From: Setophaga petechia
Taxonomy: Eukaryota; Chordata; Aves; Passeriformes; Parulidae
Direction of reading: 5' to 3'
Length of the DNA stretch: 64,000 nt
NCBI GenBank assembly: GCA_024362935.1
Contig: JANCRA010000012.1
Coordinates: 806,001 to 870,000, forward strand
A model generated the notes under the pieces. It was not told where the DNA came from. It ran no database searches and saw only the letters and a program-made list of their open reading frames with translations. The position numbers and the translations under genes are program-made. Shown in pieces: positions 52,401 to 62,500 of this stretch (position 1 is its first letter; each line of letters begins with the position of its first letter).

Positions 52401-55400
52401 CCACAGCATTGTGAGCCAGAAATGCTGTTACTGCTACCTTTACACAACATAAGTTTTCCACAAGGCTGCTGGAGAATTCTACCAAGCCCTGAATGGCATA
52501 ACAGGCAGCTAAATGATCCCATGGATACTTGGTTGAGTTTAAAGCACCTCAAGTGACACTGCTATGAAATGAAACATAGTTTGGAAGGCATGAAAGTAAA
52601 AATCCCATTAAAACAGAAAAGCATCAAAATTATCAGACTATTACCTCTGTGACTGAGAAATTAAGATGTATTAGTATTATAGATGATATACAACTCTGGT
52701 ATCATTTGTGTATATATATATGTATACATCTATATGTAAATTAATATGTGTTTCATATAAGCATTTATAAATAAATAAACACCAACAGCAAATCAGCTTT
52801 GATTTGAGCAGTGCAAAGCCTGTCATTTTCGAAGCACAATTAAATAGTCACAAGGACAAATACAGAACTCCATCTGGTGGTTTGACTAAGGAATCTCGTA
52901 ACTATTTTAAAGTCTTGGTTTGCAGCTCTTAACAAGGAAAAACTCGAAGTGTTTTGTTTTGAAGGTTATTTTTTGGTTTTCATTTCATTTTCTTTTTAAA
53001 ATAAAAGCTTTCTTGAAGTTCCAAGTGTTTGGGGAGGTGAAGTTGTTTGTTAAAACAATATATAAAGTAACATGAGCTTTAGCATACAAACAAAGGTATT
53101 AGTTCAGAGAGTAAACAAAAACTACATCTGGTCCTGCGGAAAAAAATCACTATGTGGAAGAAAAACTCTGTGCACAGCAGGTCTGACTGAACCACTATTT
53201 TCAAACAAAGTTTGCTACAGCCAATAATGCAAATATACTTCCCACGTCATGTCTGTGCACTGTAGCATTGCATTTCAGACCTAATAGAGTCAAACTTCAG
53301 GAACAGTAGATGCAAAATTACTTTTGCAATGTGAGTATGAGAAACTTTATAATTGCCACTTCTTAATGATCCCCCTTCTTCTCATGAAAGCTTATGAACT
53401 TATTCTGAGCTGAGGCAATCTTAAAGAAGTCATTTAAGCTCCTGGAACAAGTGGACTTCTCCTGAGTCACCATGCCTTGGTGAAATCCAAGTGAATACAA
53501 ACAGATAATGAACATTTGCAAGAGCACTTGCAAGGGCAGCTCTCCAGGATGAAGACTTCCTCCTTCTGCAGAAGCCTACACTGCATTGCTAGTGTGACTC
53601 CAGAATGGATTACAAAAACACATCCTGTAGCTCGCACACAAGTCCATCCTACATCTTACAGCAACCCTGAGCACATCGACTTGTTGCAAGCCTGTATTTT
53701 GTGTCACTTTATCCTTCACGGACATATGGCTGTCAAGACAGGAAAAGTTGTTTATGGGCTCCCTGGAAAATGACCAAGACAAGATCTGTAGGAAGCCTGA
53801 GCTGCCTTTAAAGCACTAACCACATTCCCAAGGCATCTTGCAGCTGGCAAAAAGCACGCTGTGCTTCACTGGCTGTCCTGTGCTCCTAAGGATGGTATAG
53901 GCACATTATGTCTTCTGTTCTTGGCCTGAGCCAAGATCACCAGTTCTGAATAAAAGATATTTCTCTATTAACTGCTGGATCAATGCCAAAAATTCATGAA
54001 CTACTGAACATACCAGATGGCAAATTTTTTGTTACAACCCACTTGGGCTGAATTTAACAAATCAGTTATAAACAGCCCAGGGCTAAAAGAGAGTTTATTC
54101 AAATATGAAAACAACTTAGAGAAAGATTTCTAGTTTTCCCAATGTCAGCTTACAATTTTTGTTTCCCCCAATCTGTACTTTCAAGCCACAACCTTGGGGT
54201 TTCAGCTTACACTTACAGAACAGAACACCAGAGTGAGTTGTTTCAGAAAAGTACTAACTTTTGCACACTAGAGAAAGAAGAACAGTTTAATAGTATAATT
54301 ACTTCAAAATATAAATATGGCAGTAGTGCCTCCAGTGGCTTTCACACATAGCAGTAGCTTCCTGCCTCCCCCCCCCCCCTCCCCCCCCAAGTAACATAAA
54401 CAAGCCTGAATTTAAGATTAATATGAATATTTACCAGATTTTCTCTGCCGTCGTCCAAGTAAATCTGTTACTGTTTTGCGGAATAGTTTAGCTTCTTCTT
54501 CATTAGCAAAATTAAGACCAACTTGACATGTCTGAAAAACATTAATATTTCCCCATCCATGACTAAGAAAATGTTTTAAAGGTTTTCTTAAATATTGTCT
54601 TACACCTTTCTAAAGGCATAACAAGAAAAAAATCACTGTAAATTAGGAAGCAAGTCTTAGTGAAACACTGTCTCTTAGGAACACCTGTCTACTAATCAAG
54701 TTTCTAAAGATCACGGCTAATAGATATAAGCAACATCCTGTAGCTTCAAATCAAAGAAGGGAAGGGAAAGGAAAATTTGTGCTCTAAGAATATATGATAT
54801 GTCATAAATATAATCTGCAAGTCGAAATTTAATTTCATTAAAGAAAGCTGAAAATAAAGAACCACATTTTATGCCTCTGTACTATATATTAAATTTTCTA
54901 GTTGAGACATCACAAAAATTCCTTTCATAAATAAGGAATTTGAATTCTATGAATTAATTCTTGATTAGTTCTATTAATTCTTTTACAAAGAATTCATAGA
55001 ATTAATTAATAACCTCAGTTACACTAAAATAAAATACTGTTCAAACGAAAGGCATTTTAAAATAGGTATTCAAAGACATTGAGACTCACATCTCCAGCAA
55101 AGGTATGAAAATATCCTCTAGGACTATTATATACAAAGTTATTGTACAGCTCCTGCTCCCACAATAGTTTCCCATCCTGAAAAGAAGAAAAATTAAAAAG
55201 ACTATAAAACTTCAGATGAAATTGCAGTGTTTAATTTCTTTTACAACAAAACCTATTAAGAATTGGACACAGCATAGCATGAAACATCTGCCTAGCAATT
55301 ATATTAACCCAACAGATAAGCTCAATCAAAATCAAAGTACACCAGAGCTTGAGGAAGAGCTGTGAAGGCCTATTCCATTGGGTCATTGTGTTCTGTTCAA

Positions 55401-56575
55401 ATTCCTGGGTGCTTCCAAAAACTTCTTTCAAGTTCTATAATCCTGCAACAGTGACACTGAGAGCAGTAATAGTGACCAGTTACAAGAATACAGTGACAAA
55501 ACAGCAACTGCAATAAAGGAGACTTCCAGTCTCCTGTTCTTATCTCAGGCTTAACTTGAAAACAGTTAACTAAAGAGAACAGAAATCTCACCTTTTTAAA
55601 AAGTCTCATGTATTTAAATGACATTATAGTTCAGCACCCAAGGAAGAGGTTTCTGACAAAGTCTTAACAACCAAGTGATCAAATCAAATCAAAGTCAAAT
55701 ACAAGTGCCAACTGGCAATACTGAACAAATCTGAGAGACTTCAAGCACTGAATGCTGACAGATAAGGAGCTGTTCCCTGGCTGCAGAGATAATGGGAAGC
55801 TTTCCAAAGTCTCAGCACAGTCAGTAGGACTTAGGTTTCTCAGTATCATTTTTGTTACAAAAACACATCTTGGACGCTTTGTCTCTCAGTTCCCACTCTC
55901 TTGACTGGAATATTATAATAGGACAAAGATCTTCAGTATGAGTCTATTTTTTTGCGGAGGGGGAATGAAAGAAAAAGCCACCCACCCCACCCCACAGAAA
56001 CTCAGAACACACAACTTATTTATCCTGCAGTTTTCACATGCACCATGACCAAAAAGATTGTTTCCATCCACACATAAGACAGCATCTATTTCTTTAAACC
56101 ATCCAAAGTAGTGACACCCACTAGAATTTTGATAGCTATCCATATCAGTGACACTATACTAATTTCCACTAATCAGATCTGTAGAGGACAGCTTCTGAGA
56201 GCTGTAAGAATAGTTGATATTTATTTCATCCATTAAAGATGACATATATGAAATTGTTTAAATTTAGAGTACCTGAAAAAGTTGTAATTACCTATTGATA
56301 ACAACTGCAATTGCACAGCTTAAAGCACAACCACTTGCGAATTTCTATGAGTGCACAGCTACAAACTAACTCATTGAATTCAAAATGGAGAATGAATACA
56401 ACCAAACTTAAAGGCTCTGAAAAAGAAAAAGGATGCTTACCTTAATGTCAAATATTCTGATAAAATACGACCTCTGTGGATTGTCCTTTACAAGGCAAGC
56501 TACACCACAGCACTTCTTTGACCACATGGCATTGCGATCTGCTGCGTATATCTGAACGACTGCTGAAGACATAGT
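34409..56575 (-). CDS. WASL: WASL, neural Wiskott-Aldrich syndrome protein (N-WASP), exons 2-11; exon 1 off-window
   Basis: Ten exons joined on the - strand give 1401 bases, or 466 residues plus stop, equal to human N-WASP residues 40-505. N-WASP is kept autoinhibited until Cdc42, PIP2 or SH3 proteins open it; its C-terminus then delivers actin to Arp2/3 for branched nucleation in endocytosis, filopodia and invadopodia. Seen in order: most of the WH1/EVH1 domain (exons 2-4, with [14 protein letters not shown] and [18 protein letters not shown]), a basic region ([12 protein letters not shown]), the CRIB/GBD ([19 protein letters not shown]), the tyrosine-phosphorylation site VIYDFIEK, a long polyproline region, two WH2 motifs ([15 protein letters not shown] and [15 protein letters not shown]), the central helix ([12 protein letters not shown]) and the acidic tail ending FEDDDEWDD. 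All splice sites are GT-AG with consistent phases. The first 39 codons and the promoter are beyond base 64000. Confidence 0.98.
34471..35910 (-). other. WASL: WASL intron 10
   Basis: About 1.4 kb, AT-rich, from donor GTGCGT (complement at 35905-35910) to acceptor TTACAG. No nested gene, RNA or clear repeat was recognised. Confidence 0.8.
35911..36019 (-). CDS. WASL: WASL exon 10
   Basis: 109 bases, residues 450-485 by human numbering plus one base of the next codon. It encodes [20 protein letters not shown] and the amphipathic central (C) helix [16 protein letters not shown], which binds Arp2/3 or, in the closed state, the GBD. It starts in phase 0 after CCTAG and ends TTCAG|GTGCGT. Confidence 0.97.
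36020..37113 (-). other. WASL: WASL intron 9
   Basis: About 1.1 kb, phase 0, from GTGAGT to TTTTTCCTAG. No additional feature was recognised. Confidence 0.8.
37114..37634 (-). CDS. WASL: WASL exon 9 (polyproline and WH2 exon)
   Basis: 521 bases, residues 276-449 by human numbering. The first two thirds encode the proline-rich SH3/profilin-binding region ([34 protein letters not shown]). The rest encodes both WH2 actin-binding motifs: [18 protein letters not shown] and [18 protein letters not shown]. Acceptor TTTCAG is at the high end and donor TCT|GTGAGT at the low end. Its + strand is extremely G-rich, so frames there (37236-37475, 37439-37804) are shadows. Confidence 0.98.
37635..40684 (-). 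other. WASL: WASL intron 8
   Basis: About 3 kb and AT-rich. It includes a short C-run near 38083-38092 and a CpG-bearing GC-rich block at about 38745-38860 that contains a CTCF-like motif. No nested gene was seen. Confidence 0.8.
38785..38801 (+). promoter_or_regulatory. CTCF-like binding motif in WASL intron 8
   Basis: GGCCACTGGAGGGCGCT agrees with the CTCF core GGCCACCAGGGGGCGCT at 14 of 17 positions, including the GGGCGCT end. It sits in a roughly 110-base GC-rich block with several CpGs, standing out from AT-rich intron. Occupancy cannot be judged from sequence. Confidence 0.6.
40685..40838 (-). CDS. WASL: WASL exon 8
   Basis: 154 bases encoding [20 protein letters not shown] through [22 protein letters not shown], the C-terminal part of the GTPase-binding domain that holds the VCA region in the autoinhibited state. 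The tyrosine in VIYDF corresponds to human Tyr256, a Src-family/FAK target. It starts phase 0 after TTGCAG and ends one base into a codon, CAAG|GTGGGA. Confidence 0.97.
40839..41217 (-). other. WASL: WASL intron 7
   Basis: A short 379-base intron, GTAAGT to CTTGCAG. Nothing further is seen. Confidence 0.85.
41218..41260 (-). CDS. WASL: WASL exon 7
   Basis: A small 43-base exon that finishes a split Gln codon and encodes [14 protein letters not shown], the second half of the CRIB motif that contacts Cdc42-GTP. Acceptor TTTTTTAG, donor GAT|GTAAGT. It was found by protein similarity and phase, as it is too short for open-frame detection. Confidence 0.96.
41261..44506 (-). other. WASL: WASL intron 6
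   Basis: About 3.2 kb, AT-rich. Open frames are short and unrecognised. No repeat family was identified. Confidence 0.8.
44507..44675 (-). CDS. WASL: WASL exon 6
   Basis: 169 bases encoding [20 protein letters not shown], then [12 protein letters not shown], the PIP2-binding basic stretch [12 protein letters not shown], and the start of the CRIB motif ([13 protein letters not shown]). Acceptor TTTCACAG, donor CCA|GTAAGT. Confidence 0.97.
44676..49499 (-). other. WASL: WASL intron 5
   Basis: About 4.8 kb, AT-rich, with a short CA run near 45121-45134 and an A-rich run near 47332-47350. A 99-codon open frame at 46690-46989 (-) that runs into a good splice donor is discussed as a finding. No known gene is nested here. 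Confidence 0.75.
49500..49523 (-). CDS. WASL: WASL exon 5 (24-base microexon)
   Basis: A 24-base exon between acceptor TCAACAG and donor ATG|GTAAGC. It completes Glu and encodes KRRDPPN plus the first base of Gly, joining the end of the WH1 domain to the linker. Frame continuity with exons 4 and 6 and identity to human EKRRDPPNG support it. Confidence 0.95.
49524..54434 (-). other. WASL: WASL intron 4
   Basis: About 4.9 kb. It contains an A/C-rich low-complexity patch at about 52028-52090, TA-rich runs near 52710-52740 and a C-run at 54367-54389. Longer frames at 51181-51642 (-) and 51391-51591 (+) overlap each other and match nothing I recognise. No gene is supported. Confidence 0.75.
54367..54389. 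repeat. Poly-C tract
   Basis: Twenty-one C in 23 bases, broken by one or two T, in WASL intron 4. A simple low-complexity run and a likely site of sequencing error. Confidence 0.85.
54435..54531 (-). CDS. WASL: WASL exon 4
   Basis: 97 bases encoding [20 protein letters not shown] and [12 protein letters not shown] plus one base. This is the C-terminal helix of the WH1/EVH1 domain, which binds WIP. Acceptor GTTTTTCAG, donor CTG|GTAAAT. Confidence 0.97.
54532..55089 (-). other. WASL: WASL intron 3
   Basis: 558 bases, AT-rich. It includes an imperfect inverted repeat with 13-base arms (AATTCTATGAATT and its complement, about 54940-55000). Otherwise nothing is recognised. Confidence 0.8.
55090..55176 (-). 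CDS. WASL: WASL exon 3
   Basis: 87 bases, exactly 29 codons, encoding [20 protein letters not shown] and GYFHTFAGD in the WH1/EVH1 domain. Phase 0 at both ends; acceptor TTTTCAG, donor GAT|GTGAGT. The sequence matches human as I recall it. Confidence 0.98.
55177..56440 (-). other. WASL: WASL intron 2
   Basis: About 1.26 kb, phase 0. Only short unrecognised frames. Confidence 0.8.
56441..56575 (-). CDS. WASL: WASL exon 2 (first coding exon in the window)
   Basis: 135 bases, 45 codons, encoding [20 protein letters not shown], then [20 protein letters not shown] and IFDIK: the core of the WH1/EVH1 domain, human residues 40-84. Acceptor CTTTTTAG, donor AAG|GTAAGC, phase 0. The in-frame Met at codon 2 is not the translation start, since the WH1 domain needs the upstream exon. 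Confidence 0.98.
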
Positions 56576-59500
56576 CTAAAAAGAAAAGGTAGCTATTACT
56601 TTTAAGGAAAAAAAAATCATAAATTCTGTAACTGAACCTTTCCCAAAGCATCTCTTAGATTTGTTCCTTGTTCTAGGCAGCAACTTTGCTGATTTCCCAG
56701 GTACTTAACACCATAAGGTTCAAATGACTCCAAATCACTCCTGTGCTTTAGATTTTCACTTCTATGCAAGATTTAGACACCTTAAGAACCCAAATGAACT
56801 TATCATTCTTTTTCATGAAAAATAGCAAATAAATTTTGCCTCTAAGAAGCAGACCAATAACTATGGTGGTCACACAAATTAGCCCTACTGTGCAAGGAAA
56901 TGTCTGTTTAATACTTCAAACTGAATACAAACACAATACTCAAGATGAAACTGCAAATTGCACAGTTCCTGGACACACTCCTGGGTACTGGAATGCAACT
57001 GGAAGACATTGCTTAATTGTTTAAGTGGTCTCTGGCACAATTTTAACCTATGCCAACTAGCGAACTCCAAAAATTCCTGGGCACAGTTTGAGAATTCACA
57101 TGAGGTAGGCTCCTTCCCCAGCTGGCAACAAGAAATTGCCTGGTTTTCAAACCGAGAGATTTTAATAAGAGATGAAGATTATTCCAAACCAGATTGCTTC
57201 GGTCACTAGAACATTCTTGACCATATTTTCTAGTATATATGTACTTTACCTTAAGAGTCCCATAAGGAAAGGAAAATGGAAGCCCTCAAAGAATATTTAA
57301 CAGCCAAGTCATAAGGACATAAAGTTAAAATGATCTGTAATAGGCCAAACCAGAGGCTATCTAGCCTAGGATCTATGCTCCAGCAGCACCAGCTGCCAAA
57401 AGAAGGTAAGAATACAAGAATATACCATTACAACTATGGAAGCATATCCCCAGGAACTGCCAGGTTGGAGCTCAAAGCTCCACAGGCCAGCAGCACATAC
57501 TGCATTGTTCCTTTGAGAATTTGTCTATTTGCTCTTCAGACCCATGTGAAATTCTGAGCATGATAACACTGCATATGATTGTGTTTCACAGTTTTCTTAT
57601 GTGTTGTGTGAACAATTAGCTCCTTTTATCTAGACTTTTGCCACCTGCTAGTTTCAGTTGATTGTCCCTCCTTATTCTTACACTAAGAGATGGTGTTGAT
57701 GGCTTCACAGTTGTTCCTTTATGCTGCACATCCTTTTATAGATATTTGCCACACTTCGTTGGCCTCTACACTCTCTTTAGCAAGCAACACTAGCTTTATG
57801 TCATTCTTGTACCAATAAAAACAATCATATTACACATTACCCTTGTCACTTTTACATGGATATTAACTAGTCCTACTATGCTCTTCTTTGCATAGAGAAG
57901 AGACTTGCACTGTATGAATCCAGTTTGTTAGCCCTTTGAACACAGGGTCACAATAATAGTATTCTGCTTTGTTCTCTACTTATTTCACTATCAGTCAAAA
58001 AGCTGCATTTCCTTTATCACAATGAAATATTAAGTAGATGTTATTTTAGATCTCTTATAGTTCCAAGACCTTTCTGGATGAGTTATACCTAATCTGAGTA
58101 ATGGGCTCTCCATTAGGTTTTCCCCACCTGCTCCATAAGGATTACTCTGCCTTTATCAACACTGACTACTTGCCAAAACAGTAGACATCTAGAATGCAGG
58201 CATGCTTTCTTGCATTATAAATTATCTACTAAATGTCATTGTCACCATGGTTGTACTTTTCAAATGGCTTAAAACTCCAAAAGAATAAATTAAGTTTCGT
58301 TGGATTTTTTTAAATCAAAAACCCTTCAGTTTTGTCAAAATCGAGTCAACATAATATAGTCAGACTGATGGCTACACCTTTGGGAAGCTATATAACCCCT
58401 GCCCAAGCACTGTGATGCTAACTTTCACAAACCAAGATATATTTCTTATTATTTTTGCAGCCACCTCATCAGAAGTTATCAGACTGACCACTAATCTTGC
58501 TGGTAACCTACTGAAGAAGTTAAAGCAGGTTTGTCTGATGAAAAGAGTGCTTTGTAGTTGCTTCCTCAGTGCTCTACAACTAAGTGTAAAGTAAAACTTC
58601 TCTCCCTATAATCTGCAGAGTAATACGAGTAATTTAACAACTGCACTCATCACATAAGTAAAAAGGGACCCAAGAATTTCCCATATTACCACAACAAAAC
58701 AGTTATATCTGCAACTCAGTGTCATCCAGGAGATGCCATTTTCTCCTCTATGTTGCAAACAGGCAATGACCTAATTTTGGACACAGCCAGGCAGATTTTG
58801 TTCCAAATCTTTGCTTCTCTAACAGCCTCTCCCACTCATTTCCCCAATACTGTCTACTTGTTAAATTGATAACCTTACAGACACAAGATAACACACCGCA
58901 GCAAAATGGGCCATTCTAAAGTTCACATTTAAGCACAGCAACTCTCTCTCCACCCCTGCAAGAAACCTTCTCAATACTCCAAGACAAGCCCACTTTCACT
59001 AACCTCTACCCAACAGGACTTCTTACAGAAATGGGTGGTCTTCATAGGAATTATACAACTTAAATTCAAGGCACAGGAGACAGTGACCTATGTCAAGACA
59101 TGGCTCCTATACATTGCTGATTATCACATCTAACAGCAAAAGCACCAACTGGAGTATCTGGGTAAACCAGTAACTGTCATAACTTGACAACTGCTTATAA
59201 AACCTTGAACCAACGCCTACCTCATGAGTACAAAGAAGAATATTACACAGAGTGTGTCCTCATTCTGCATAATCATAATATATTTAATATATACTTGGTT
59301 ACCCTGTGAGTAGAGCTTGATTTAGAAGATAAAAAACTATTTCACTGAATCTAAAGTATGTTTTGTTTTGAGGTCTACAAGTTTAGAGTTCAATTGCATT
59401 TTAACTTGGTCATCAGGTTTGTAAAAATTCCTCATGTTGACAATTTCAATGAGGCTTTTGCATATTAGAATATAAAGCTACAAATTCTGCTGTCACACCA

Positions 59501-62500
59501 TTCAGGGTTTTTTTTAAAGGGTGATAAAGGAAAAAATACAAAGTATATTTTGGGGGGCAGGGGGAGGAGGACAATCAAATCCAACTCCTTTTACTTCATC
59601 CCCTGTTAATTTTCATTATGTACAGCAGTGGTGCCAAGCTTTCTGCTGTTCAGCTTCTGGAACAAAGACAGTAAAAGTAATGATCCACTGCATTTGGAAA
59701 TTTACACAGACTCACAGTGAAATTTAAAACTTGAGAAAATAAAACTTCATTTACTGTTATTCAATATTAATCCCAGCCACATAAATTCAATTTAGAAAGT
59801 TCAAATGTAATTGCATAATTGCAGAATCTGAGAACATCTACACAAATATATTTGAATATTCTACTGCATTTACTGAGTATTTACTGTCTATTTTGAAGAC
59901 AATCAATGTAGTTAATTGTTTCAGTTTCTCACAGCATTCTTGAAGAGAACGTTGCATTTAAAAGGATGGATTCTTTTATACATGAGTATTTATTCACAGT
60001 AGGTCAGACCACTGATTCAACATAATGATTGTATTTTTTTCTGACATGTAGTAGGTTACTCTGTTACTACTGTATTTTCAGGAAGAGGATTTTGAAGTTG
60101 TCAGTACTGCTTTTTTTAAGAGCTTTGGTGAAGACTTTGTCCTTTTTATACAGCTATATATCTAGAAAAGGTGCATAGGGGAAAAAATAAGGTAGTTCAC
60201 CAAAAACTGCTGGGCTGTGGAGGTGAAAACCAACCTGGTTCGGCTCCCTCTATTTTTTCCACAGTCAACCTCCAGCTGGAGGACATACCATTGATTCCAG
60301 GAACCTGTCACACCCTTCAAGCTGATGAGCTATGAGGCAGCAAGTCTGTGCTGTCAGCTGTACACTGGCTGTCTCACTGGAAGAGCTGGTCCTACCCTCG
60401 GACCCATGCTGCAGGATATGTGGTATCAACAAAAGGCTCACGAAAACACCTTCTGCCTGCAAAGCACAGCCACAGCCAGTCACCACAGGCCTGCAGAATG
60501 TGATCACAACAGCCACTGACAGTTTCCGGCTGGGCAGCAGAGAGATGCGTACTTTGATCAGCTTCTGGTGTGAACATTTGCTGCAGTGGCCTGTCACGTT
60601 AATGACTTGCTGTAACTCAAGTGTTTCTCAAAAAACAGTGAAGCAAGCCAACCCAGACGGTGGCACAGCTCATTACAAAAAAGAATTATTACATGCATGG
60701 CTTATGGCTGACAGACATTTAAATATAGTGGGCCAAAAGTCACAACAAAGAGCGGCAGCAAGCTTCAAGATATTCAGCCACCTCAGTATACAGCAGAACA
60801 GAAAGCAAGAGCCATTTGAATGTTTTTCCCCAGTGTTTACATACAGCTGACAACAGGTTGTGGTGCAAAGATCAAAGGCTCACAAAATGACTTTGGTTGG
60901 ATGTGACCTCTGTAAGTATTCCAAGCCAAGCTCCTGCTCACAAAAAGGGTAATTAAAAGCCTAGGGTTTACTTATTCAGTGTTCTGTCCAGATAAGTTTA
61001 AGGGCTACAAAATCACCTCTGTACTTAAGCACCCATTTTGGTGCTTGTACAAATGCATCTAGATTTCATGCATTTCTCTAATGGTTCAGTATTGTTATGT
61101 GTTACATGCTGACAGTACTACTGAAAACACACTAGCACTTTCAACCTTTTCCTAATTTTAAGAGTAATGGATTTTTTCCCATAAAGGGGCAGAACTAATA
61201 AAACCAGGAAAAAAAATTAAAAAAAAAAAGAGAGAATATAATGCAAGAATGCAAGTAGTAGCAGATGCTTTCAAGCAGAGCAACCTCTTGAAAAAAACCA
61301 TGCCTATACAATGACTGTAGGTTCTTCACCAAGTCAGTCAGAGGACTTTCAGTTCAATTAGCTAATTTTACATTTCTGTGGGAAAAAACAAGCTATAGTG
61401 AATAGTTGTGTGTAATCCAAACCCTGTAAGAACAGAAATCAGTATTTCTCTTCTCTTTTCCATAAAGCAGGTATCTGGAAATGTTGTCCTAATCAATACT
61501 AGAGCTGGTGAGATGACACCTATGGCAGGTATTTTTAAGGCATGCTATGGTGGAAATCTTGTAACTAAGCCAACATCTTGCAGCCTGACCAAGCGATGCT
61601 GGGTGCTCCTGGGTGACACATTTCTTCTTTGATACAACACCAGGAAGACAGCCCGCAGTTTGCTCCTAGTGTGCCTGTTCCAGAATGTAGAGCTCTTGCT
61701 ATGCTCTGATGCTACAACAGCTGTAACAGCTTCCCTCAGAGAGCAGGGCTCAGGAACACAGGCATGCTATAAAGTACCATTTCACTGCAGAAATGCTTAC
61801 TAAGGCCTAACTTCAATCTTGACCATAAGAACAGCAGGAAGCTTCAGTACCAAAGCAATCTCTAACAGCCTGGCATTAGCTGAGTCAGGAAAGAACATAC
61901 AGAAACAATATCATTAAGACTTCTGAATGAGAACGACAAGAAGCAGAAGTGAGACCAGGTTTTATAGAAAATTGACCTTCATTCAGAGAAAATGAGGCAA
62001 TTAGATGGAATTCAGTGGCTGACATTTTTTTTCTCCAGATGATAAATATTCTGAAGGAAAAAAACAACCAGAATATAGCACTGACTAATCAAGCAGAGAC
62101 AGCACTTGAAATCTTAGGTGCTCTTCTAAAATAAGCTTAGGTTTTAGCAATTACACTTTTAAATGTTGGTACTTAAAATTAATTCATGTAATTCAATGCA
62201 AATACAATTGTAATTAGACAGTGATAATAATTCCCTGTTGTTTTGCAATTGCCTTATCTTCAGTGTCATAAATACATGGAGCTTCCAAAAATATTTCTGT
62301 AGTGCTCAATACAGCTATGCATTTTATCTCATGACTCAATACAGAAACATAAAACCTGCTGAAGGGACAAGGCACCAGAATTTCCACCCCTTTCTCAAGG
62401 GAGGATTTCAGTGCTCTACACAAGCAAGCTCTACTTGCTCTTTCTGGCAGTTTAATTTTCCTTCTGCACAGTGGTCCTGTTTCAAGAAAAAAAAATGTAG

